Shown here: positions 19,872 to 27,758 of the stretch, piece after piece | How positions within the stretch are numbered: the stretch's first letter is position 1 | How the letters are laid out: every line of letters starts with the position of its first letter | NCBI RefSeq assembly: GCF_945956895.1 | Contig: NZ_CAMFJF010000020.1 | Location: forward strand, 1-63,086 | DNA: 63,086 nt | DNA from: an uncultured Allobosea sp. | Lineage (GTDB): Bacteria > Pseudomonadota > Alphaproteobacteria > Rhizobiales > Beijerinckiaceae | Direction: 5' to 3' | The notes under the pieces: model-generated | Seen by the model: the letters and a program-made list of their open reading frames with translations, nothing else | What the model was told of the DNA's origin: nothing | Databases searched by the model: none | Program-made: the position numbers and the translations under genes

Positions 19872-20504
19872 CTAGCGCCGCGCTTCCATCGCCATGCGCA
19901 AGGCGAAGCCGGCGAGCACCGTGCCCATCAGCCAGCGCTGCACCAGCGACCAGAAGGGTCGCGTCTTCAGGAACAGCGCGACGCTGCCGGCTGCCGTCGC
20001 GATCAGGGCGTTGACGCTGCCACTGATCGCGATCTGAACAAAGCCGAGCACGACCGATTGGCTCAGCACATGGCCGGCGGCCGGGTCGATGAATTGAGGC
20101 AGGAGCGCGAGATAGAACATCGCGATCTTCGGATTGAGCAGGCTGGTCAGGAAGCCCATCGCGAAGAGCTTGCGCGGCCCGTCATGGGGCAAATCGCGGA
20201 CATGAAAGGGCGAGCGCCCGCCCGGCCGCACCGCCTGCCAGGCAAGCCAGAGCAGATAGGCCGCGCCGCCGAGTCTCAGCACGTCATAGGCATAGGGAAC
20301 GGCGAAGAGCAGCGCGGTGATGCCGAAGGCGGCGCAGAACATGTAGACGAAGAAGCCGAGGATGACGCCGCCCAGCGAGATCAGCCCGGCGCCCCTGCCC
20401 TGCGCGATCGAGCGCGAAATCAGGTAGATCATGTTGGGGCCGGGCGTCAGCACCATGCCGAGCGCGATCAGCGAGAAGGTGATGAGGGTCGTCGTCTCGG
20501 GCAT
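19872..20504 (-). CDS. LysE/RhtB family amino-acid exporter
   Basis: 210-residue inner-membrane exporter with the LysE fold: N-terminal MVLTPGPNMIYLISRSIAQG, GAAYLLWLAWQA, and GFLTSLLNPKIAMFYLALLPQF, the signature segment, followed by three more membrane helices. The family exports lysine, threonine, homoserine and similar amino acids. The ATG at 20504 is preferred to the one at 20588 because family members begin 10-15 residues before MVLTPGPN. Proximity to the lysine-catabolism genes 600 bases away is suggestive only; substrate unknown. Confidence 0.92.
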   Translation of the reverse strand: MPETTTLITFSLIALGMVLTPGPNMIYLISRSIAQGRGAGLISLGGVILGFFVYMFCAAFGITALLFAVPYAYDVLRLGGAAYLLWLAWQAVRPGGRSPFHVRDLPHDGPRKLFAMGFLTSLLNPKIAMFYLALLPQFIDPAAGHVLSQSVVLGFVQIAISGSVNALIATAAGSVALFLKTRPFWSLVQRWLMGTVLAGFALRMAMEARR

Positions 20505-20595
20505 GCGAAGCGCTCCGGCGGAACTCAGCGCTTGGACCATGGATCGCGAGAACCGGCAATCGGCTGCGTCATGGGAACGGCCATGCAAGGCCCTC

Positions 20596-21102
20596 TTACC
20601 GCACCTCGTCGACCAGGAAGAGGTCGGTATCGTCAGGCTTTGCTCCCGCCGCCGTCAGCATCGCATGGATCTGGCCTCGGTGATGGGTCTGGTGGTTGAA
20701 GAAATGGGCGATCACGAAGGCACGCGGCCTGCCCATTTCGCGGCCGGCCGCGCGTGAGTACCAGATCAACGTGCCGCGCAGCCAATCGGCCGTAACGCTT
20801 TCGGCCCAGTCGAGAATGAACTGGTCGCGCTGGCGCCGGCGCGCGCAGAACTGTGCCCAGCCATCGAAATAAACCGCCGAGTCGCGCCCGCCGACAGAGG
20901 GCTTCTCGCTGCCGGCGAGGCGGCTGAGCCAGGTCTCATCGCCCCAGAGCACATGATTGAAAGTGCCGTGGATCGACTTGAAGAAGGCGCCGCGATCGAG
21001 CTTGCGCGCCTCGTCGGTCAAGCCGTCCGCAGCCGCCATCAGGCTGCGGTTCTGCCAGGCATTGTAGCGGGCCATGGTCTGGACGAAAGCGGGATCGACC
21101 AT
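20596..21102 (-). CDS. DinB family protein
   Basis: 168-residue four-helix-bundle protein of the DinB/YfiT type. The three metal-binding histidines typical of the family are visible: IHGTFNHVLWGDETWL (first, about residue 47) and HFFNHQTHHRGQIHAML near residue 135. Members are thiol-dependent enzymes or of unknown function; DNA-damage induction applies only to the founding Bacillus protein. The start at 21102 follows the conserved opening MVDPAFVQTMARYNAWQN; sequence upstream in the same frame is the antisense of the next gene. Confidence 0.92.
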   Translation of the reverse strand: MVDPAFVQTMARYNAWQNRSLMAAADGLTDEARKLDRGAFFKSIHGTFNHVLWGDETWLSRLAGSEKPSVGGRDSAVYFDGWAQFCARRRQRDQFILDWAESVTADWLRGTLIWYSRAAGREMGRPRAFVIAHFFNHQTHHRGQIHAMLTAAGAKPDDTDLFLVDEVR

Positions 21103-21115
21103 GGCAGCCTCCTCG

Positions 21116-22339
21116 TCAGATGACGTTGGCCTCCTTGAGCGGCCGGTTCGCAACGATGCGCTCGTGGCCGAGATCGGCAAGATCGAGCGAGCGATAGCGG
21201 CCATGCGCGATATGCTCGGCAAGCCCGCGCCCCACAGCCGGCGATTGCTGCAGGCCATGGCCCGAGAAGCCGTTGGCGAGATAGAGGTTCGGCAGACCGA
21301 CAGCAGGGCCGACGATGGCGTTATGGTCGAGCCCGCACATGTCGTAGGGCCCGGCCCAGGCGCGGCCGGGCTTGATCTGCTCGAAAGCCGGGATGCGGGT
21401 GGCGAGCGCAGGCCAGACCACCTCCTCGAAGAAACTCCAGTCGACATCCTCGGCGGCGGGATCGGTCTCGATCCATTCGACATCCTGCTCCGGCGTCAGA
21501 GGCGAGCAGCTGCCGATGAAGAGCTGGCCTTCCGCCGTGCGCTTGCCCTCCTGCCGGCACCAGGCGCCAGTCGTGTCGATCAGGAGCGGGCAGCCATCGA
21601 CATCGCCCTTGCAGGTGAAGGAGAAGACATAGCGCTTCATCGACTTCACCGGGATTGCGACACCTGCCGTCGCGGCGAGCTTTGCGCCATGGGTGCCGCT
21701 GGCATTGACCACGGCGCCGCAGGCGATGCGGCTGCCATCGGCGAGCTCGACCGCAGTGACACGGCCGCCTTCGGTGACATAGCCGGCGACCTCGCCCTGC
21801 CGATACTCGACGCCGAGGCTGCGCGCCTTCTTGCGAAAAGCCTGGAGCAGCGCCCAGCCGTCGAACCAGCCCTCACCGCTCACGCCGAAGGTGCCGCAGG
21901 CGAGATCCTCGGTATTGAGCCAGGAGAAGCGCTGCTTCAGCGTCGTGGGATCGTAGAGCGCGATATCGGCGCCCTCGGCTGCCTGCAGCTTCTGGTTGGC
22001 CTCCAGGATCGGCGCACCCGCTTCGCTGGCGAGATAGAGATAGCCGCCCTCATGCAGGTCGATGGCCGGAACCTCGCCATCAACAGCGAGATGCTTCCCG
22101 ATATTGCGCAGGAAATCGATGCCGAAGAGCGAGATGCGGATATTCACCGCGCTCGAAAACTGCTGGCGGATCGAGGCGGCCGAGAGCGCCGAGGCCGAGA
22201 AGCGGTAGGTCGGGTCCTTCTCGATCACCAAGACCTTACCCGTGAAGCCGGGATCTGCGGCGAGATGATAGGCGACGGAGGAGCCGATCGCGGCGCCTCC
22301 ACAGATCACGACATCGGCGCTTTCGGAGACGGGCGGCAT
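21116..22339 (-). CDS. FAD-dependent amine/amino-acid oxidoreductase (DAO family)
   Basis: 407 residues. The dinucleotide-binding start VVICGGAAIGSSVAYHL and IEKDP (ribose-binding acid) mark an FAD enzyme of the D-amino-acid/sarcosine oxidase superfamily; the C-terminal NLYLANGFSGHGLQQSPAVGRGLAE is the second FAD-contact region. Start 22339 is chosen for its GAGG ribosome site. Substrates in this family include glycine, sarcosine, pipecolate and saccharopine. Together with the adjacent LysR gene and the ALDH7-type dehydrogenase beyond it, an L-pipecolate or related lysine-derived amine is the best guess, as for Pseudomonas AmaA, but this is context inference. Confidence 0.88.
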   Translation of the reverse strand: MPPVSESADVVICGGAAIGSSVAYHLAADPGFTGKVLVIEKDPTYRFSASALSAASIRQQFSSAVNIRISLFGIDFLRNIGKHLAVDGEVPAIDLHEGGYLYLASEAGAPILEANQKLQAAEGADIALYDPTTLKQRFSWLNTEDLACGTFGVSGEGWFDGWALLQAFRKKARSLGVEYRQGEVAGYVTEGGRVTAVELADGSRIACGAVVNASGTHGAKLAATAGVAIPVKSMKRYVFSFTCKGDVDGCPLLIDTTGAWCRQEGKRTAEGQLFIGSCSPLTPEQDVEWIETDPAAEDVDWSFFEEVVWPALATRIPAFEQIKPGRAWAGPYDMCGLDHNAIVGPAVGLPNLYLANGFSGHGLQQSPAVGRGLAEHIAHGRYRSLDLADLGHERIVANRPLKEANVI

Positions 22340-22432
22340 GGCAGGCCTCGCGCAGCCGGCTTCGATGGAAAAGCCGGGTTGGTGAATTTCGCGCATGAAT
22401 GAACGAGCGCGAGGCGCTTGTCGAGAGGCGCT

Positions 22433-23347
22433 TCAATTCGGCGGCGCGCATTCCCCGAGCAGCCAATCACGAAAGGCGATCACGGTCGGCAGATTAGCCT
22501 TCTCCTCGGGATAGACGAGGTAGTAGCCGTCCTTGCCGGTCACGGGCCGGTCGATGGGGATGACGAGGGCGCCAGAGCGCAATTCCTCCTCGACCAGGAA
22601 ACGCGGCACGATGGCGAGCCCGAGGCCCGCCACTGCCGCCTGCGCGATCATCGCGAACTGCTCGAAGCGCGGCCCCATCAAGGCTCGCTCCGGCGCGAGC
22701 CCCTGCTGCTCCAGCCAGTTCGCCCAGGCGCGCGGCCGGGTCGATTGCTGCAGCAGCGGCGCCCGCAGCATGTCGGCTGCCTCCGTGATGCCGACGCGCG
22801 CCAGCAGCGAGGGCGCCGCGACCGGCACGACCTCCTCGCCCATCAGGCGATGAAGCCGCGCGCCCGGCCAGTTCTCGGCACCGAAATGCACGGCGGCGTC
22901 GACCTGCTCGCGGGCGAAATCGAAGGGCACCAGCCGCGTGGTGAAATTGATGGTGATGCCGGGATGCGCTTCGGTGAAGCGCGGCAGGCGCGGAATCAGC
23001 CAGCGCGTGCCGAAGGTCGGCAGGGTCGCGAGATTGAGCACGCCCGCGGCACCGCGGAAGGCCATGGCAGAGACGGTCGCGGCGGCAAGACGAGACAGGC
23101 CGTCGCGGATATCGTTGGCATAGGCTGCACCCGCCGCCGTCAGGCTGACGCGCTTCTTCACACGCTCGAACAGGCTGACGCCGAGCACCTTTTCCAGATG
23201 CGCGACCTGCCGGCTGACCGCGCCCTGCGTCAGGTTCAGTTCCTCCGCCGCGCGCGTGAAACTGCCATGCCGGGCCGCCGCCTCGAAGGCGGCGAGTGAC
23301 GACAGCGAGGGCACCGAGAGGCGACCGGGAACGAGCGCATCATCCAT
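22433..23347 (-). CDS. LysR-type transcriptional regulator (GcvA-like)
   Basis: 304 residues: winged helix-turn-helix with LAAFEAAARHGSFTRAAEELNLTQGAVSRQVAHLEKVLG (residues 18 to 56) and a substrate-binding effector domain. The spelling of the HTH region is that of the GcvA/AmpR subgroup. It is divergent from the aldehyde dehydrogenase gene and lies upstream of the oxidase gene on the same strand, so it plausibly controls both. A 20-bp inverted repeat lies just upstream of its start codon. Confidence 0.95.
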   Translation of the reverse strand: MDDALVPGRLSVPSLSSLAAFEAAARHGSFTRAAEELNLTQGAVSRQVAHLEKVLGVSLFERVKKRVSLTAAGAAYANDIRDGLSRLAAATVSAMAFRGAAGVLNLATLPTFGTRWLIPRLPRFTEAHPGITINFTTRLVPFDFAREQVDAAVHFGAENWPGARLHRLMGEEVVPVAAPSLLARVGITEAADMLRAPLLQQSTRPRAWANWLEQQGLAPERALMGPRFEQFAMIAQAAVAGLGLAIVPRFLVEEELRSGALVIPIDRPVTGKDGYYLVYPEEKANLPTVIAFRDWLLGECAPPN

Positions 23348-23353
23348 GATTAA

Positions 23354-23373
23354 TTCTCATCAAGTCGTGAGAA
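23354..23373. promoter_or_regulatory. LysR-type operator candidate
   Basis: TTCTCA-N8-TGAGAA, perfect 6-base arms, 7-26 bases upstream of the LysR start codon and within the divergent promoter region. Fits the T-N11-A pattern of LysR-type binding boxes. Inferred. Confidence 0.5.
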
Positions 23374-23512
23374 CATATCGGTTGCCGTCGCGCCATGAAA
23401 GAGGGCATTGTTCCGGCCTCAAGCGCGGCGGCCTCCGGTTCCCGCGCTTTTATGTCATGCGCCCCAGGGCATGCGCCCTTTGGCTCCCGCTCGCGACCGC
23501 TGGAAGACACAG

Positions 23513-25033
23513 ATGGCCACATCCCTGCCGAAAGACACGCTCGCCCTGCTCAAGCGCCTCGGCGTCTCCGAAAGCGCCTATGCCGATGCAGGCCTCTCGG
23601 CCGGCTCGCCGATCACCGGCGAGACCGTCGTGACGCTGCGCGAGACCTCGCCGGCCGAAGCCGAGGCCGCGATCGGCCGGGCCCAGTCCGCCTATCTCGC
23701 CTGGCGCAAGGTGCCGGCGCCGCGTCGCGGCGAGTTCGTCCGCCTGCTCGGCGAGGAACTGCGCGCCGCGAAAGCCGATCTCGGCCTGCTGGTGACGCTC
23801 GAAGCCGGCAAGGTCACCTCCGAAGGCCTCGGCGAGGTTCAGGAGATGATCGACATCTGCGACTTCGCCGTCGGCCTGTCGCGCCAGCTCTACGGCCTGA
23901 CCATCGCCACCGAGCGCCCGAACCATCGCATGATGGAGACCTGGCATCCGATCGGCGTCGTGGGCGTAATCTCGGCCTTCAACTTCCCGGTCGCGGTCTG
24001 GTGCTGGAACGCGGCACTCGCCTTCGTCTGCGGCGACAGCGTCGTCTGGAAACCCTCCGAGAAGACCCCACTGACCGCGCTCGCCGTGCAGGCCATCGTC
24101 GAGAAGACGATGAAGCGCTTTGGTTCGGAAGCTCCGATCGGCCTCTCCGAGGTCCTCGTCGGCGGCCGCGAGCTCGGCGACATCCTCGTCCAGGACCATC
24201 GCGTTCCGGTCGTCTCGGCCACCGGCTCGACCCGCATGGGCAAGGAAGTCGGCCAGAAGCTGGCCGCGCGCTTCGCCCGCGCCATCCTCGAACTCGGCGG
24301 CAACAACGCCGCAATCGTCGCCCCTTCGGCCGATCTCGACATCGCGCTGCGCGGCATCGCCTTCGCGGCGATGGGCACCGCCGGCCAGCGCTGCACCACT
24401 TTGCGCCGCCTGATCGTGCATGAAAGCGTCTATGACGCGCTCGTGCCGAAGCTCGCCAAGGTCTATGCTAGCGTGAAGATCGGCGATCCCCGCGAGGCCG
24501 GCGTGCTGGTCGGCCCGCTGGTCGACGAGGCCGCCTATCAGGGCATGCAGAAGGCGCTCTCCGAGGCCAAGGCCGAGGGCGGCAAGGTCCATGGTGGCGA
24601 GAAGGTCGATGTCGGCTCCGGCGGCTTCTATGTCCGCCCGGCCCTGGTCGAGATGCCCAGGCAGTGCGGCCCGGTCGAGCGCGAGACCTTCGCCCCGATC
24701 CTCTACGTGATGAAGTACAAGTCCATCGACGAGGCGATCGCGATCCAGAACGCCGTTGGCGCGGGCCTGTCCTCCTCGATCTTCACGCTGAACATGCGCG
24801 AGGCCGAGCTCTTCGTCTCCGACGAGGGTTCGGATTGCGGCATCGCCAACGTCAATATCGGCCCCTCGGGCGCCGAGATCGGCGGCGCGTTCGGCGGCGA
24901 GAAGGAGACGGGCGGCGGCCGCGAGGCCGGCTCGGACGCCTGGAAGGCCTATATGCGCCGCGCCACCAACACGCTGAACTACGGCACCACGCTGCCGCTG
25001 GCGCAGGGCGTCAGCTTCGACGTGGATGCGTGA
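23513..25033 (+). CDS. ALDH7-type aldehyde dehydrogenase (piperideine-6-carboxylate dehydrogenase-like)
   Basis: 506-residue NAD-dependent aldehyde dehydrogenase. Catalytic Cys is at about 294 in GQRCTTLRR, the general-base Glu is in ILELGGNNA, and the Rossmann motif is SATGSTRMGKEVG. The opening (LKRLGV, then SPITGE) and WHPIGVVGVISAFNFPVAVWCWN match the ALDH7/antiquitin group (AmaB, Pcd), which oxidises piperideine-6-carboxylate / alpha-aminoadipate semialdehyde in lysine breakdown. The ATG at 23513 has GGAAG upstream; a longer in-frame start at 23408 is unlikely. Divergent from the LysR gene. Confidence 0.93.
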   Translation: MATSLPKDTLALLKRLGVSESAYADAGLSAGSPITGETVVTLRETSPAEAEAAIGRAQSAYLAWRKVPAPRRGEFVRLLGEELRAAKADLGLLVTLEAGKVTSEGLGEVQEMIDICDFAVGLSRQLYGLTIATERPNHRMMETWHPIGVVGVISAFNFPVAVWCWNAALAFVCGDSVVWKPSEKTPLTALAVQAIVEKTMKRFGSEAPIGLSEVLVGGRELGDILVQDHRVPVVSATGSTRMGKEVGQKLAARFARAILELGGNNAAIVAPSADLDIALRGIAFAAMGTAGQRCTTLRRLIVHESVYDALVPKLAKVYASVKIGDPREAGVLVGPLVDEAAYQGMQKALSEAKAEGGKVHGGEKVDVGSGGFYVRPALVEMPRQCGPVERETFAPILYVMKYKSIDEAIAIQNAVGAGLSSSIFTLNMREAELFVSDEGSDCGIANVNIGPSGAEIGGAFGGEKETGGGREAGSDAWKAYMRRATNTLNYGTTLPLAQGVSFDVDA

Positions 25034-25054
25034 TCGGTAGATAAGGAAACACCG

Positions 25055-25201
25055 CCGTCATTCCGGGGCGGGCCGAAGGCCCGAGCCCGGAACCCAGAAC
25101 CGATGCCCTCTTCAAGAGGGGCGAACCGTTCCACTGATCTGGTTTCTGTTCCGCGGTTCTGGATTCCGGGCTCTTCGCTCCGCGAAGCGCCAGAATGACG
25201 G
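25055..25201. repeat. Palindromic repeat family A, copy 2
   Basis: Starts CCGTCATTCCGGGGCG and ends CCAGAATGACGG with inner arms GAGCCCGGAACCCAGAACC and GGTTCTGGATTCCGGGCTC. Lies between the aldehyde dehydrogenase and gcdH. Confidence 0.85.
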
Positions 25202-25228
25202 TTCTGGAATCTGAGGGAGACGAACACC

Positions 25229-26425
25229 ATGGCCGGCAGCCACAAGCTCGCGAAATTCACCTGGGACGATGCCTATCTGCTCGACGAGCAGCTGAACGAG
25301 GACGAGCGGCTGATCCGCGACACGGCCCGCGCCTATGCGCAGGAGAAGCTCGCTCCCCGCATCCATGACGCCTATCTCGACGAGAAGACCGATCGCTCGA
25401 TCTTCAACGAAATGGGCGAGCTCGGCCTGCTCGGCGTCACCGTCCCCGAGGAATATGGCTGCGCCGGCGCCAACTACGTCTCCTACGGGCTCGTCGCCCG
25501 CGAGGTCGAGCGCATCGACTCCGGCTACCGCTCGATGATGTCGGTGCAGTCCTCGCTGGTGATGTTCCCGATCTATGCCTATGGCAGCGAGGAGCAGCGC
25601 AAGAAGTACCTGCCGAAGCTGGGCAGCGGCGAATGGGTCGGCTGCTTCGGCCTGACCGAGCCGGATGCCGGCTCCGATCCCGGCGGCATGAAGACCCGCG
25701 CCGAAAAGGTCGCCGACGGCTACAAGCTGACCGGCTCGAAGATGTGGATCTCGAACTCGCCGATCGCCGACGTCTTCGTCGTCTGGGCGAAATCGGCCGC
25801 GCATGACAACCAGATCCGCGGCTTCATCCTCGAAAAGGGCATGAAGGGCCTCTCCGCGCCGAAGATCGGCGGCAAGCTCTCGCTGCGCGCCTCGATCACC
25901 GGCGAGGTCGTCATGGACGGCGTCATCGTTCCCGAAGAGAACCTGCTGCCGAACGTCTCGGGCCTGTCGGGCCCGTTCGGCTGCCTCAACCGCGCCCGCT
26001 ACGGCATCTCCTGGGGCGTGATGGGCGCCGCCGAGGATTGCTTCCACCGCGCCCGCCAGTACGGGCTCGACCGCAAGCAGTTCAACAAGCCGCTGGCCCA
26101 GACGCAGCTCTACCAGAAGAAGCTCGCGGACATGCTGACCGAGATCACGCTCGGCTTGCAGGGCTCGCTCCGTGTCGGGCGCCTGCTCGACGACGGCAAG
26201 ATGGCGCCGGAGATGATCTCGCTGGTCAAGCGCAACAATTGCGGCAAGGCGCTCGACATCGCCCGCCAGGCCCGCGACATGCATGGCGGCAACGGCATCC
26301 AGATCGAGTATCAGGTGATGCGTCACGCCGCGAACCTCGAGACGGTGAACACCTATGAGGGCACACATGACGTCCACGCGCTGATCCTCGGCCGCGCGAT
26401 CACCGGCCTGCAGGCGTTCTTCTGA
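25229..26425 (+). CDS. gcdH: Glutaryl-CoA dehydrogenase
   Basis: FAD enzyme that oxidises and decarboxylates glutaryl-CoA to crotonyl-CoA, the end of the lysine/glutarate route. 398 residues with the acyl-CoA dehydrogenase signatures [18 protein letters not shown] and the C-terminal [12 protein letters not shown] and [20 protein letters not shown]; the catalytic Glu is at about 377. The Arg/Ser pair around [11 protein letters not shown] that accommodates the terminal carboxylate is typical of GcdH and distinguishes it from short-chain enzymes. The CoA-transferase gene downstream is the usual partner. Confidence 0.95.
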   Translation: MAGSHKLAKFTWDDAYLLDEQLNEDERLIRDTARAYAQEKLAPRIHDAYLDEKTDRSIFNEMGELGLLGVTVPEEYGCAGANYVSYGLVAREVERIDSGYRSMMSVQSSLVMFPIYAYGSEEQRKKYLPKLGSGEWVGCFGLTEPDAGSDPGGMKTRAEKVADGYKLTGSKMWISNSPIADVFVVWAKSAAHDNQIRGFILEKGMKGLSAPKIGGKLSLRASITGEVVMDGVIVPEENLLPNVSGLSGPFGCLNRARYGISWGVMGAAEDCFHRARQYGLDRKQFNKPLAQTQLYQKKLADMLTEITLGLQGSLRVGRLLDDGKMAPEMISLVKRNNCGKALDIARQARDMHGGNGIQIEYQVMRHAANLETVNTYEGTHDVHALILGRAITGLQAFF

Positions 26426-26432
26426 AACCCAC

Positions 26433-26539
26433 CCGTCATCCCGGCCGCAGCGAAGCGGAGCGCCGGGATCCATCGTAGAGCCGAATCCCTGCCAAGGATT
26501 GGCCCTTCGATGGATCCCGGGACAAGCCCGGGATGACGG
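26433..26539. repeat. Palindromic repeat family B, copy 1
   Basis: Starts CCGTCATCCCGG and ends CCCGGGATGACGG with inner GGGATCCATCG / CGATGGATCCCGG arms. Between gcdH and the CoA-transferase gene. Confidence 0.85.
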
Positions 26540-26555
26540 CGTTCAGGCTATCTTC

Positions 26556-27758
26556 ATGTCCCTTCCTACGCCCTCCGCCTCTCCCCTCGCCGGCCTGCGC
26601 GTCCTCGAACTGGCGCGCATCCTCGCAGGTCCCTGGATCGGCCAGCTCCTGGCCGATCTCGGCGCCGATGTCGTCAAGGTCGAGGCGCCTGAGGGCGACG
26701 ACACCCGCAAATGGGGCCCGCCCTTCGTCGAGGGCACTGGCGACGAGCATCTCTCCGCCGCCTATTTCCACGCCGCCAATCGCGGCAAGCGTTCGATCAC
26801 GGCCGATTTCCGCACGCCTGAGGGACAGGCGCTGGTCCGGCGGCTCGCCGCCCATGCCGATGTCGTGATCGAGAACTTCAAGGTCGGCGGCCTCTCGAAA
26901 TACGGTCTCGACGCGGCCTCGCTGCGCAAGGAGTTCCCGCGCCTCGTCTATTGCTCGGTCACCGGCTTCGGGCAGGACGGCCCCTATGCGCCGCGCGCCG
27001 GCTACGACTTCCTCGTCCAGGGGATGGGCGGAGCGATGTCGATCACCGGCGAGCCGGCGGGCGCGCCGATGAAAGCGGGTTACGCGGTCGCCGACATCTA
27101 TACCGGGCTCTATGCCACGGTCGGCATCCTCTCGGCCTTGCGCCAGCGCGATGCCACCGGCGAAGGCGCGACGCTTGATCTCGCTCTGCTCGACTCGCAG
27201 GTCGCCGTGCTCGGGAACCAGGCGATGAACTATCTCGTCGGCGGCAACCCGCCGCCGCGGCTCGGCAACGCCCATCCGAACATCGTGCCTTATGACGTGT
27301 TCCCGGTCGCGGACGGCCATATCATCATCGCGACCGGCAATGACGGGCAGTGGCGCAAGCTCTGCGAGGTGCTGGGCGAGCCGGCGCTGGCCGACCACCC
27401 CGACTATCTCGACAACAAGTCGCGCGTGAAGAACCGCGTGTCGCTGACGGCCCGGCTGCACGAGCTCTGCCGGCGCCAGAGCAAGGCCGACCTGCTGGCC
27501 GGGCTCGAAAAGGTCGGCGTGCCGGCCGGGCCGATCAACGATATCGGCGAGGTCTTCGCCGACCCGCAGGTGATCGCACGCGGCGTCAGGGTCGACCTGC
27601 CGAGCGGGGCCGCGAAGGCGGGCAGCATTCCGACCGTCGCCTCGCCCATCGTCATGAACGGCGTGCGGCAAGTGGCAGGGCGGCCTAGCCCTCGGCTCGG
27701 CGAACATGCCGACGACATTTTGAACGACCCGGCCTGGGGAGGGCCGCAGCATGGCTAA
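26556..27758 (+). CDS. CaiB/BaiF (class III) CoA-transferase
   Basis: 400-residue CoA-transferase. LRVLELARILAGPWIGQLLADLGADVVKVE opens the family fold; the catalytic Asp is probably residue 151 in RAGYDFLVQGMGG, and FKVGGLSKYGLD and RVDLP near the end are typical. Next to gcdH such enzymes commonly act as succinyl-CoA:glutarate CoA-transferase, making the substrate of glutaryl-CoA dehydrogenase (as human SUGCT); that is inference from context. The ATG at 26556 is used because the reading frame upstream is only repeat sequence. Its stop overlaps the next start by 8 bases. Confidence 0.93.
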   Translation: MSLPTPSASPLAGLRVLELARILAGPWIGQLLADLGADVVKVEAPEGDDTRKWGPPFVEGTGDEHLSAAYFHAANRGKRSITADFRTPEGQALVRRLAAHADVVIENFKVGGLSKYGLDAASLRKEFPRLVYCSVTGFGQDGPYAPRAGYDFLVQGMGGAMSITGEPAGAPMKAGYAVADIYTGLYATVGILSALRQRDATGEGATLDLALLDSQVAVLGNQAMNYLVGGNPPPRLGNAHPNIVPYDVFPVADGHIIIATGNDGQWRKLCEVLGEPALADHPDYLDNKSRVKNRVSLTARLHELCRRQSKADLLAGLEKVGVPAGPINDIGEVFADPQVIARGVRVDLPSGAAKAGSIPTVASPIVMNGVRQVAGRPSPRLGEHADDILNDPAWGGPQHG

